A model generated the notes under the pieces. That model saw only the letters and a list, made by a program, of their open reading frames with translations, searched no databases and was not told the origin of the DNA. Below, piece after piece: positions 35,301 through 42,116 of a stretch of DNA of 64,000 nt. The stretch covers positions 1-64,000 of the forward strand of contig CAVORH010000006.1 in assembly GCA_963698565.1 (NCBI GenBank). The letters are read 5' to 3'. Positions within the stretch are counted from its first letter, which is position 1. Each line of letters begins with the position of its first letter. Source of the DNA: Sva-07 sp963698565 (lineage in GTDB: Bacteria; Actinomycetota; Acidimicrobiia; Acidimicrobiales; Ilumatobacteraceae). The position numbers were made by a program, and so were the translations under genes.

Positions 35301-35629
35301 GCGTCGAGCACTTCGCGTCGGATGTCGTCGTCGCCGAGGGCAAACAGGACCGACACCGACTTGGGTGCCGAGGCGGTGACGTCGAACCCGCGAACCGAGT
35401 CGTCGTTGTAGCGGCGTCCGAGATGCCGGTCCGGGCGCTGCGGGTCCATGCCCGCGATGAGGGCGAGGAAGGCGTCGTCGTCGACCTCGCCCGACAGGCC
35501 CAACATCCGTGCGCCGTCGCCGAGCCACGTGCCGCGGGGCTCGCCGGACTGGAGGTAGTAGTTCGGGAGCTGCTCGACGTAGTAGGCGCCGGCGTCACAT
35601 CCCTTGAGAGTGGTGACCCGCACGGTCAT
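32345..35629 (-). CDS. MobF-family relaxase/helicase (right element), intact
   Basis: A 1094-residue conjugative relaxase. The N-terminal domain opens MTVRVTTLKGCDAGAYYVEQ, the metal-binding histidines are in DPQVHTHLVIANR (about residues 158-170), and a RecD/UvrD-type helicase follows with Walker A VVGPAGTGKTT (about 471-481) and Walker B VIVDEAGM. A long C-terminal coiled-coil region is rich in Arg, Glu and Gln. It differs clearly from the left relaxase (8582) in length and motifs, so the two elements are not recent duplicates. It would start transfer at its oriT; no coupling protein is nearby. Confidence 0.92.
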   Translation of the reverse strand: MTVRVTTLKGCDAGAYYVEQLPNYYLQSGEPRGTWLGDGARMLGLSGEVDDDAFLALIAGMDPQRPDRHLGRRYNDDSVRGFDVTASAPKSVSVLFALGDDDIRREVLDAHDAAVTALAGWIERHAHTRYRIGGEVAVVDAEAIVAAMFRQHTSRALDPQVHTHLVIANRVKSPDGRWLALDARLIKGDQRTLSALYHAGLRSELTQRLGVAWHAPENGIAEIRDIPEALLAEFSIRTAQMRRRVEEKLDRFVDTMGREPTPQERWLIDREAAVDSRPRKAKSVDAASLHDGWREQARALGMEPSQVIEDAVEQVLYRGTIDHDLDDAITDWSIQSISEQQSSWRPTELVREVASWCPTETAEDADTVVRWADELAGRVAAERCVDISKPIPPGALLRRDGRPVTESVIERALTTQAILDQERSLIEWADRRLAHDGPDDPAAVDRSDVDMTLPQADAAGAVAGHADLVLVVGPAGTGKTTALRPAVEHLRANGRAVFGVAPSATGAEVLSEETGVAADTIHKLLIEHTLSRPPDHRYDLPVGATVIVDEAGMLPTEKLAEMAHLADIRGWRLALVGDPLQFSAVGRGGMFALMVDTFGAIELDEVHRFANEWEREASLRLRRGDVSVAEIYDAHDRLHAGTIPEMERAAARLWHELRQAGKRELLMTPTNEATERLNERCQRLRIRAGEIDADGRSVDVGAYQLYVGDEIATRQNERRLLTDRDDMVRNRAVWTIDAIHRDGSLTATGKSGVVHLPAEYVNEHVELAYARTGMGGQGRNVLGGLLFADRLTDIRNLYVAMTRGSEMNHAFFGVTGEETAVDVFVQCMTTDWIDQPATVRHAELNQTTPHRPGLLDGPVLRAMMEQRHEILTSLDDAESIVDAFHPHRHVLEAEITEARKTKARAGAACRAAENVIATHDRPLRRRKHEQEIQTAQRQLQRQPEIIRRADATIAAAESKLTELGTQTGEAKEFLRRRPELESRVAEIDGRLAHDRRVRTRIARLEQPAAIVDTLGPRPRGTKKAQAWDQAAGRVHQHQAAFDIRDGIGDWPGRYDRSAYGVSHEAVEDSIWRIRPQRPTMERARPEIGLSGIEM

Positions 35630-35645
35630 GGCGTCTCACACTCCG

Positions 35646-35661
35646 CCCGGGTAGTCCCGGG
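35646..35661. promoter_or_regulatory. Perfect inverted repeat upstream of the right relaxase
   Basis: CCCGGG, TAGT, CCCGGG, centred 24 nt before the relaxase ATG at 35629. It may be an operator or part of the transfer origin; the sequence alone does not say which. Confidence 0.5.
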
Positions 35662-35742
35662 ATAGCTCCCACCGATTTTTGTGCACTCGTCTGTCCTTGA
35701 AGGGTCGTGAGGCCGGATGGGGTGGAGTTGGGGCATGGCGAC

Positions 35743-36135
35743 CTACAGGGGGAAGAGCCGGAGCTGGTTGCCGGGGACCGCGTCGAGGGGGTTGGCGCGC
35801 ATGCGACGGGTCGGCTTCGCGGGTGGGGTCTCGGGCTTCGGATCGGGCTGAGTCGCGAGGGGCTCGGGCGACGGGTCTGCGGTCCGCGTGTTCGGGATGT
35901 CGTGGAAGCCGGGGATCGGCCAGGTGATCGGACCGCCGAGGCGTTCCTCGATCACGTACCTCGAGATGCGGAACTGCTTGTCGACCCGTTCGGCCGGGAT
36001 GCCCTCGCGTCCGTTCGTGGCGACACCGCGGCGAACCCGCTGGTATGCGCCGTTGCGGCTGATGCGCATGACCGCGGCCACCTCGTCGACCGTGAGAAAG
36101 TCCGGTGGCTCCTCGGGAACGGTTCGTCTGGTCAT
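35743..36135 (-). CDS. HTH regulator/excisionase-like protein of the right element
   Basis: A 130-residue protein with an N-terminal winged-helix motif of excisionase type: FLTVDEVAAVMRISRNGAYQ, then VRRGVATNGREGIPAERVDK. The C-terminal half is Pro-rich. Upstream is the same motif as before the left relaxase, and the ATG at 36135 has GTGAGG before it. Probably an excisionase or operon regulator. Confidence 0.75.
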   Translation of the reverse strand: MTRRTVPEEPPDFLTVDEVAAVMRISRNGAYQRVRRGVATNGREGIPAERVDKQFRISRYVIEERLGGPITWPIPGFHDIPNTRTADPSPEPLATQPDPKPETPPAKPTRRMRANPLDAVPGNQLRLFPL

Positions 36136-36145
36136 GGCCTCACCT

Positions 36146-36176
36146 ACACATGCCTCTGGATTCGCTCATTTGTGAC
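36146..36176 (-). promoter_or_regulatory. Promoter/operator motif shared with the left relaxase
   Basis: On the minus strand GTCACA, 13 nt, AGAGGCATGTGT, ten bases before the HTH gene's ATG. Identical 6- and 12-base parts at the same spacing occur at 12207-12237. Confidence 0.55.
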
Positions 36177-36439
36177 AAACCCCACCTCTCTCAACGGGTT
36201 CTCGCGACACGTCGACTGGAACTTCTCGCGCCGGCTGCCCATACGTCCGACGACATGCCACCCGGAACGGAGGTCGTTACGTCTCTCGTCATCCGTACGG
36301 GACCCAAGGTGCCGTCAGCGGGGAATCGCCTCGCTGGCCGAGGCCGATGAGCCCTGGCGCTGACGACCCGTCAGCAGTGCCGAATCAGCCCGGCACACCA
36401 AACGACACCAACCGTCACCAATCGACGAAGGACGTCAGC

Positions 36440-36590
36440 ATGAGAGGACACCTCGTCCAGCGCGGCGATCGCTACGACGCGGTCGTCTACGAAGGAATCG
36501 ACCCGGCAACCGGCAAAGACGCCACCGGTGGAATCCCGCCGGCACTACACGCCGCGGAGCCGAGAAGGTGCTCGGCGATCATCGGCACTT
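36440..36590 (+). pseudogene. N-terminal fragment of a second integrase
   Basis: It starts MRGHLVQRGDRYDAVVYEGI then DPATGKD, the N-terminal beta domain of phage-type integrases. After about 36517 the sense moves to another frame, giving RHRWNPAGTTRRGAEKVL, the normal continuation of that domain. It ends against the stop of the integrase at 36596 on the other strand. It is a remnant of a different integrase. A second, older insertion at the same place is the simplest reading. Confidence 0.65.
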
Positions 36591-36595
36591 CGAAC

Positions 36596-37879
36596 TCAGA
36601 TCCCCGCGGTCAGCGACCCGAGCACCGAGACGTGGGACGTGACCACGCCATCGGTGCGGTGGCGGTATCGCTTGACGACCATCTCCAGGTCCTTGTGGCC
36701 GAGGAGGTCGGCGACCTCGCGGAGGGGGATGTCGGAGTCGACCATCAGCGACGCAACCGTGTGACGTAGCTCGTACAGAGACAGCGTCGGCACGCCGGCG
36801 TGTGCGCAGATCTTCTTGAAGTCTCGGCGGGCGTGCGACGGGTCGATCGGTGTGCCCACCTCCGAGGTGAAGACGAGATCGGTCCAACGAGCGTCGGTCG
36901 TCCACTGGCCCCCGGAGGCGAGGCGGACCTCGGCTTGGTGCATGCGATGGCGGCGTAGGGTTGCCAGCAGCACGTCGGTCATCTCGATGTCGCGGCGGTT
37001 GCCGGTCTTGGTCGGCCCGATGCTGAGCGGCCGTCCACCATCGGCGCGCTTGATGGCTCGGTCGATGGTGATCGTCCGGTTGTCGATGTCGACCTGCGCC
37101 CATCGCAGGGCATCGACCTCGCCCGGGCGCGCCCCGATGTTCAGCAGTGTGACGAAGTAGGCGTTTGGGGTCGCAGCGATGAACTCGCCGGCGCCGGTTG
37201 CGGTCAGCGCACGCATGACCGCTGCGTACTCGTCTCGGGTGAACGATCGTTTGGCTCGCGAAGTGCTGTACACCGACGGTGCGGCTGGGTTGGTCGCCGA
37301 CCGGTCCTTCGGCAACTTCGCGAGCCGCGCCGGATTCCAGGTGATGTACCGACGGGCGACTGCCCATTCGAGCATCTCGCCGAGCATCTGCTTGTAGTCC
37401 CGACACGTCGACTTCGCCTGCGGTTTGCCACCTTTGCCGCCGGACTCGGCCTCGGAACGTAGCCACGCCTCGACCCGAGCGACGGTCAGCTGGTCGAGCT
37501 GGCATCCACCGATCCGCCCGGCCGGGATGATGTGCCGTTCGATACGCGGACGCAACCGCAGGATCGTGCTCTCCTCCTTCGTGCCCTCGTTCTGCTCCAG
37601 GTGCGTCAGCCACTCGTTGGCGAGGTCGGCAACAGTGATCGACTTCCTGCGCACGTCGACGCCGGCGTCCTGCTGGCGTTGGAGCTCGCGCAGCTTGTCG
37701 GCGACCGCCTTGCGAGTCGGACCCGTGATTCTCTTCCGCAGCCGCTTGCCGTTGGGACCGACGCCGAGGTCGAGCGATGCGACCCACCGCTCGACGGTCA
37801 CGCCGCTGCCAGACCGCGTGTAGTCGCTCCGGTAGATCGACCCTTCGCCGTGGGAGCGGCTGGGCGACTTGCTGACCAT
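36596..37879 (-). CDS. int: Tyrosine-type integrase (right)
   Basis: A 427-residue integrase adjacent to tRNA-Pro. It has an N-terminal arm-binding part (SHGEGSIYRSDYTRSGSGVT), a core-binding domain (ITVADLANEWLTHLEQNEGT) and a catalytic domain with Arg in NIGARPGEVDALRW, the YELRHTVASL box, LLGHKD and the nucleophile Tyr in VVKRYRHRTDG. The start at 37879 follows a normal leader; the frame remains open upstream through the tRNA, which is not coding. It differs in sequence from the left integrase, with only family-level similarity. It would recombine near the tRNA-Pro 3' end. Confidence 0.92.
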   Translation of the reverse strand: MVSKSPSRSHGEGSIYRSDYTRSGSGVTVERWVASLDLGVGPNGKRLRKRITGPTRKAVADKLRELQRQQDAGVDVRRKSITVADLANEWLTHLEQNEGTKEESTILRLRPRIERHIIPAGRIGGCQLDQLTVARVEAWLRSEAESGGKGGKPQAKSTCRDYKQMLGEMLEWAVARRYITWNPARLAKLPKDRSATNPAAPSVYSTSRAKRSFTRDEYAAVMRALTATGAGEFIAATPNAYFVTLLNIGARPGEVDALRWAQVDIDNRTITIDRAIKRADGGRPLSIGPTKTGNRRDIEMTDVLLATLRRHRMHQAEVRLASGGQWTTDARWTDLVFTSEVGTPIDPSHARRDFKKICAHAGVPTLSLYELRHTVASLMVDSDIPLREVADLLGHKDLEMVVKRYRHRTDGVVTSHVSVLGSLTAGI

Positions 37880-37920
37880 GGCGGATCCCCTTCCGTTGGT
37901 CCCGCCCACTCTACGCCTCG

Positions 37921-38009
37921 AATGGCTCCCAAGATGGCTCCCAAGATGCCGGAAAACGATCGAACCCCTGGTCAGAGCTGCTCTCGCAGTCCCGTGACCA
38001 GGGGTTTCG
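37921..38009. other. Probable attachment/terminator region between integrase and tRNA-Pro
   Basis: Read on the minus strand from the tRNA: a 12-bp stem AACCCCTGGTCA (37995-38006) facing TGACCAGGGGTT (37963-37974) with a 20-nt loop, which could end tRNA transcription; the 3' arm lies within the 16-mer GCTCTGACCAGGGGTT (37978-37963), also found downstream of tRNA-Sec. It is followed by a direct repeat CATCTTGGGAGC with a 12-nt period (about 37950-37925) before the integrase. The layout tRNA, 16-mer, 12-nt repeats, integrase matches the left end. Confidence 0.55.
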
Positions 38010-38087
38010 TGGTCGGGGTGAGAGGATTTGAACCTCCGGCCTCCACGTCCCGAACGTGGCGCGCTAACCAAGCTGCGCTACACCCCG
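38010..38087 (-). tRNA. tRNA-Pro (anticodon CGG)
   Basis: Read on the minus strand: acceptor CGGGGTG pairing CACCCCG, D arm, anticodon stem CCACG/CGTGG with loop TTCGGGA (anticodon CGG), T arm with GGTTCAAATCC and an encoded CCA at 38012-38010. It faces the right integrase, so the element lies at its 3' side. Possible insertion target; a second copy of its 3' end was not found in the window. Confidence 0.93.
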
Positions 38088-38102
38088 TAGCGGCTCGCCA
38101 TG

Positions 38103-38582
38103 CTATCCAGCGGTGGCGGCTTCTTCCTCCGTCGATTCCGCCGACACCTCGTCGTCCGGCAGCGGCACCATCGACTCGACCTCGGGGGCGTCGAGCGGCA
38201 GCCCCTCGGTGTAACGCCCTCCGGACGCAATGGCGTCGGCGGCACGGCGCAGGCGGAGCGCGTCGAGCGGCTTGACCAGCCATCCCTCGGCACCGCTGCG
38301 GCGGGCGAGGTGCATGTCGGCAGCCCGGTCGAGCAACATCAGCACCTTGACGTGGGGAACGGCGCCGGCGGACTCGTCGAGGCGCAGCGCCATCGTCACG
38401 GCCATCCCGCCCATCGATCCGACCTGGAGGTCGAGGATCGCGAGATCGGGGAGCTGCTTCTTCACCTGGCCGGCGACGGCGCGGCCCTCGCGACACACGG
38501 TGAAGTGGACGTCGTCGTCGCCGAGCGCAGCGGTGACCTCGTCGACGATCCAGTCGGCGTCAGTGGCAAGCAGGATGTGCAC
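38103..38582 (-). CDS. Response-regulator receiver-like protein
   Basis: A 159-residue single receiver-type domain: VHILLATDADWIVDEV start, ILDLQVGSMGGMAVTMALRL in place of the phospho-Asp block (LDLQVG, Asp at about residue 53), KVLMLLDRAADMHLARRSGA and the conserved Lys in GAEGWLVKPLDALRLRRA. No output domain; the acidic tail (DDEVSAESTEEE) is unusual. The GTG start at 38582 fits the family's first strand. It follows the ArsA-like genes, 10 bp after the second one. Confidence 0.75.
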   Translation of the reverse strand: MHILLATDADWIVDEVTAALGDDDVHFTVCREGRAVAGQVKKQLPDLAILDLQVGSMGGMAVTMALRLDESAGAVPHVKVLMLLDRAADMHLARRSGAEGWLVKPLDALRLRRAADAIASGGRYTEGLPLDAPEVESMVPLPDDEVSAESTEEEAATAG

Positions 38583-38592
38583 GGCCCAGACG

Positions 38593-39705
38593 CTACCGCT
38601 CGACGGTGGGATGGTCGAAGAGATGCGCCGCGATCGTGCGGAGGCCGTCGAGATCGTGGACGTCACGGTCGAGCAGCGGCAAGACCACCACACGCTCGTC
38701 GCCGGCCATCGCCCCGAGCGGCGCGATCACGTCGAGTTCCCGCTCGCGCAGTGTGCGGAGGTCGGCGACGTTGCGCCACAGCGCTGCCAGATCAGGATCT
38801 CCTCGCTCGGATGCGAGCAGCGCCTCAGCGTCGGCGTCGGCGGCGCAACCGTCGCCGAACGCCGGGTGCGCACGATTGACGATGGCCGCCGTGACGTCCA
38901 CCTCCTGATCGACCAGTTGCTCGACGAACCACACGGCCTCGTCGATCGTGTCGTGACGCGCCGACGCCACGACCACGAACGAGGTCTCGGGCGCACGGAT
39001 CAGCGCGATCACGTCGTCGGCGCGTTCACGGAAGCCGGTCTCCATTCCTGCGAACGCCTGGAAGAAGGCCACCGAATCGGCGAGGACGTCCGAACCGACG
39101 ACCCGGCCGATCGCCCGCAGGATCGGTTGCGTCGCGGTGCCGATCACCCGGAGACCGCCCTTGGCGGGCAGCATCAGCAACTTGAAGAGCCGGTGGTCGA
39201 GGAATCGGGACAACACGCCCGGTGCCTCGAGGAAGTCGAGCGCGTTGCGGCTCGGCGGCGTGTCGACGACGACCAGGTCGAACCGCTCGTCGCCGTGCAG
39301 CGCATGGAGGGTCTCTGCGGCCATGTACTCCTGGGTGCCGCTGAGCGCCCCGGCGATGTTGCGGTAGAAGCCGTTCTCGAGGATCCGCTCGACCTGCTCC
39401 GGGTTCTCTGCGTAGCGACGCACCAGGCCGTCGAACGTGGCCGCCGTGTCGAGCATCATCGCCCAGAGTTCGCCGGATGCGTCCAGGTCGATCCGCTGCG
39501 GCTCCGACGCCAGGCCGTCGACGAGACCGAGCGCGTCGGCGAGACGTCGTGCCGGATCGATGGTGACGACCACGGCGCGACGCCCGCGACGCGCCGCTTC
39601 GAGGCCGAGCACGGCTGCAGTGGTGGTCTTGCCGACGCCACCGGAACCGCAACACACGATGACCGACGACGCGTCGATCAGCTCGTCGGCCGGTCGGGCG
39701 GTCAT
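38593..39705 (-). CDS. ArsA-family ATPase (second of a pair)
   Basis: A 370-residue anion-transporting/GET3-like ATPase: deviant Walker A CGSGGVGKTTTAAVLGL, switch TIDPARRLADALGL, and VVVDTPPSRNALDFL. In actinobacteria two such genes occur together; they likely form a heterodimer. The ATG at 39705 overlaps the first ArsA gene by 4 bp. Substrate unknown; no arsB or arsR is nearby, so arsenite transport is doubtful. Confidence 0.88.
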   Translation of the reverse strand: MTARPADELIDASSVIVCCGSGGVGKTTTAAVLGLEAARRGRRAVVVTIDPARRLADALGLVDGLASEPQRIDLDASGELWAMMLDTAATFDGLVRRYAENPEQVERILENGFYRNIAGALSGTQEYMAAETLHALHGDERFDLVVVDTPPSRNALDFLEAPGVLSRFLDHRLFKLLMLPAKGGLRVIGTATQPILRAIGRVVGSDVLADSVAFFQAFAGMETGFRERADDVIALIRAPETSFVVVASARHDTIDEAVWFVEQLVDQEVDVTAAIVNRAHPAFGDGCAADADAEALLASERGDPDLAALWRNVADLRTLRERELDVIAPLGAMAGDERVVVLPLLDRDVHDLDGLRTIAAHLFDHPTVER

Positions 39706-40610
39706 CGTGGTGTCTCCGACGGACCGAGGCCTCCGAGGCCGGCGGCGAGATCGGCGACGTCCTCGGCGACCAGTCCGGCGACGAGACGCGACGGGAGCAC
39801 GATCTGCGGGATCGGCAACTGCTCGGCCAGCCGGGCGAGTTCCTGGCGCTCCATGTCCCGGCGCGAGCGCCGGAAGTCGGCCGCGTCGATCAGCGTGACC
39901 GCGGTCGCCGCATCGAGGCCCTCCACGATCGACGACATCGCCGACGCAGCGGGCAACTCCACCCCGAGATCGACGCCGTTCACCACGACGGGACCGAGCT
40001 GCACACCGACCTGGTCCTCCAACGCGTACGCCGTCTCGATGACCTCGTTCACCGGCGTCGTCTCGGCCAACGTGACCAACACGACCTGACAGCGCTGCGA
40101 GTCGTGCAGCATGCCGAGCACCTCGTCGGCCTGCGCTCGCACCGGACCCGAGCGGACGGAGTCGGCCAGACCGGCAGCCGACGTCAGGAACGTGATCGCG
40201 TGTCCGGCCGCCGGCCCGTCGACGACGACGAGATCCCACTCGCCCGAGCGTTCCAGTTGCTTGATCTTGCCGAGCACCACGATGTCGTCGATCCCCGGTG
40301 CCGCGGTGCCGACCATGTCGATGACGCCCGTACGGTTCAGGCGTTTGGCGATGCGGGCGAATCCGTTGTCGCGCAGGTACTCGTCGAGCGCATCCGGCGC
40401 CGAGATCGACATCACCTCGAGATCGGGCACGAGTTGAGCGAGCGCCGGCTTGCCGTCGAGTTCCACCACCAGCACGCGAAGGCCCGCGCTCGATGCGGCG
40501 CGGGCGATCACAGCCGTTACCGTGGTCTTCCCCACACCCCCCTTGCCCGCCACCACGACGACTCGAGCGGCGGTCAACGATTGCAGCGGATATTCGCTCT
40601 CCGGAGGCAC
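39702..40610 (-). CDS. ArsA-family ATPase (first of a pair)
   Basis: A 302-residue ATPase: Walker A VVAGKGGVGKTTVTAVIAR, VVELDGKPALAQLVPDL, VVVDGPAAGHAITFL. It is the smaller partner of the gene at 38593, with which it overlaps by 4 bp. The GTG start at 40610 lies two bases from the divergent TTG start of the NfeD gene (40613), which leaves no room for a normal ribosome binding site; the messenger may be leaderless or the true start may be further in. Confidence 0.87.
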   Translation of the reverse strand: MPPESEYPLQSLTAARVVVVAGKGGVGKTTVTAVIARAASSAGLRVLVVELDGKPALAQLVPDLEVMSISAPDALDEYLRDNGFARIAKRLNRTGVIDMVGTAAPGIDDIVVLGKIKQLERSGEWDLVVVDGPAAGHAITFLTSAAGLADSVRSGPVRAQADEVLGMLHDSQRCQVVLVTLAETTPVNEVIETAYALEDQVGVQLGPVVVNGVDLGVELPAASAMSSIVEGLDAATAVTLIDAADFRRSRRDMERQELARLAEQLPIPQIVLPSRLVAGLVAEDVADLAAGLGGLGPSETPR

Positions 40611-40612
40611 CT

Positions 40613-42022
40613 TTGCGCAGACTAGCGATCAGCATCCTCACGCTGATGGCCGGGCTCACTCTCTTCGCGCCCGCCGTCCAGGCCCAGAGCGACGAGCAAC
40701 CCGTCGACACGAGCGATTCCGTCGACGTGGCGCGGGTCGACGTGCTGCAGGTCAGCGGCTACTTCGACCCGATCCTCGTCGACGCGATCGAGACCGCGAT
40801 CGACCGCGCCGAGGCCGATGGGTCGCAGGCACTGATCCTCCAGGTGAACAGCGACGGGACCGTGGTCGACGACGACGTCATCGAGGATCTGCTCGTGCAG
40901 GTGGCGACCGCCCCGGTCCCGATCGGCATCTGGGTCGGACCGAGCGGTGCCCGCTTCTACGGCACGGCCGCCCAGCTGCTCGCCGTGGCCGACGTCACCG
41001 GCATGGCGCCGGGTTCCCGCGTCGGCTACATCGGCGTACCGCTCGATCCGGCGGGTCTGCCCGAGGACACCAGCGTCGACTTCGGCATCGCCGAGGAGCG
41101 GCTCCGCAACGGCTCGGTCGGGTTGTCCGATGCCCGTTCGCTCAGCGTGTTCAAGCAACGCATCGACGACGAAGGCATCCCGACGATCAGCAACATGGTG
41201 CAGGCGATGGACGGTTTCGAGGAGAACGGCGTACAGCTCGTGACCACCGAGCTCGTCGTCCTCGACGACGGGTCGACCCGGTTCGAGACCGTCTCGGTCG
41301 TGCGGTTCTCGAAGCTCTCGCTCGTCGACCAGCTGTTCCACACCGTCGCCAGCCCCTCGGTCGCCTACTTGCTGCTGCTGACCGGCCTGGCCCTGCTGGT
41401 GTTCGAGTTCTTCACCGCAGGCGTCGGCATCGCCGGCGGAGTCGGAGCGATCTCGACCGTGCTCGCCTTCACCGGGCTGGCGGTGCTGCCGACGCAGACG
41501 TGGGCGGTCGTGATCATCATGCTCGCCATGCTGGCGTTCGCGGTCGACGTCCAGGTCGGTATCCCGAGATTCTGGACCGGTGTCGGCATCGTGCTGACGA
41601 TCGTCGGCAGCTGGTTCCTGTTCGAGCCGATTCCCGGTTCGACGATGCGGCCGTCATGGCTGGCGCTGTTGACCGGGGTCGTCGGCATCGTGCTGACGTT
41701 CGTCGTCGGGATGCCGTCGATGGTCCGCACCCGGTTCGCCACGCCGACGATCGGACGCGAGTGGATGATCGGCAAGGAAGGTGCCGCGGTCGGTCCGATC
41801 GACCCCGACGGCATCGTCGAGGTCGATGGCGCCCGGTGGCGCGCCCGCACCAACCGTGCCACGCCGATCGCCGACGGTGACGTCCTGCGTGTTGCCGCGA
41901 TCGACGGCGTCACCCTCGACGTCGAACCGCTGGAGGGCGCCGCCCGCGACTACCGCGAGATGCGCACGAAGAACCCGATCGAGCCCGCCGACGCCGAGCA
42001 GCCCGCCGAACCCGCCACCTGA
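40613..42022 (+). CDS. NfeD/ClpP-like membrane serine protease
   Basis: A 469-residue protein with a signal peptide (ISILTLMAGLTLFAPAVQA), an N-terminal ClpP-like domain (VDVLQVSGYFDPILVDAIE, ALILQVNSDG, PIGIWVGPSGARFYGTAAQL), then four to five membrane helices (LLLLTGLALLVFEFFTAG ... TWAVVIIMLAMLAFAVDV) and a C-terminal OB-fold NfeD domain (GKEGAAVGPIDPDGIVEVDG). It is a long-form NfeD, usually acting on membrane proteins with stomatin partners. TTG at 40613 with GGAGG 5 nt before it is the best start; the reading frame stays open further upstream. The catalytic Ser/Lys pair of 1510-N-type NfeD is not obvious (GPSGAR present), so activity is uncertain. Confidence 0.85.
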   Translation: MRRLAISILTLMAGLTLFAPAVQAQSDEQPVDTSDSVDVARVDVLQVSGYFDPILVDAIETAIDRAEADGSQALILQVNSDGTVVDDDVIEDLLVQVATAPVPIGIWVGPSGARFYGTAAQLLAVADVTGMAPGSRVGYIGVPLDPAGLPEDTSVDFGIAEERLRNGSVGLSDARSLSVFKQRIDDEGIPTISNMVQAMDGFEENGVQLVTTELVVLDDGSTRFETVSVVRFSKLSLVDQLFHTVASPSVAYLLLLTGLALLVFEFFTAGVGIAGGVGAISTVLAFTGLAVLPTQTWAVVIIMLAMLAFAVDVQVGIPRFWTGVGIVLTIVGSWFLFEPIPGSTMRPSWLALLTGVVGIVLTFVVGMPSMVRTRFATPTIGREWMIGKEGAAVGPIDPDGIVEVDGARWRARTNRATPIADGDVLRVAAIDGVTLDVEPLEGAARDYREMRTKNPIEPADAEQPAEPAT

Positions 42023-42048
42023 CCGACCAGCTGACCGCACCCCGCCCA

Positions 42049-42104
42049 TCCCGTTTGCGTCAGCGACAACGTCGAATTCGCACGCCTGAGCGGACGCACA
42101 CGGC
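42049..42104. repeat. Imperfect inverted repeat between convergent genes
   Basis: TCCCGTTTGCGTC (42049-42061) facing GACGCACACGGCGGG, between the NfeD stop and the selB stop. The same 13-mer TCCCGTTTGCGTC recurs at 51321-51333, also between convergent genes. Possibly a bidirectional terminator family. Confidence 0.5.
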
Positions 42105-42116
42105 GGGGACGGCGGC

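Noticed and set aside
32198..35665. Two long plus-strand open frames (about 390 and 750 codons) opposite the right relaxase
   Set aside because: They mirror the relaxase codons on the other strand, have no family motifs, and the high GC makes such frames common; the relaxase has clear catalytic motifs.
6188..38087. Duplicate 3' ends of tRNA-Sec or tRNA-Pro marking attR sites
   Set aside because: I looked for second copies of GATTCCCGTCCACC and GATTTGAACC in the island and found none by eye; an alignment search would be needed to be sure.
38593..40610. Arsenite efflux system
   Set aside because: Only ArsA-type ATPases are present; there is no arsB, arsR or arsC, and paired ArsA genes are common in actinobacteria without arsenic genes.
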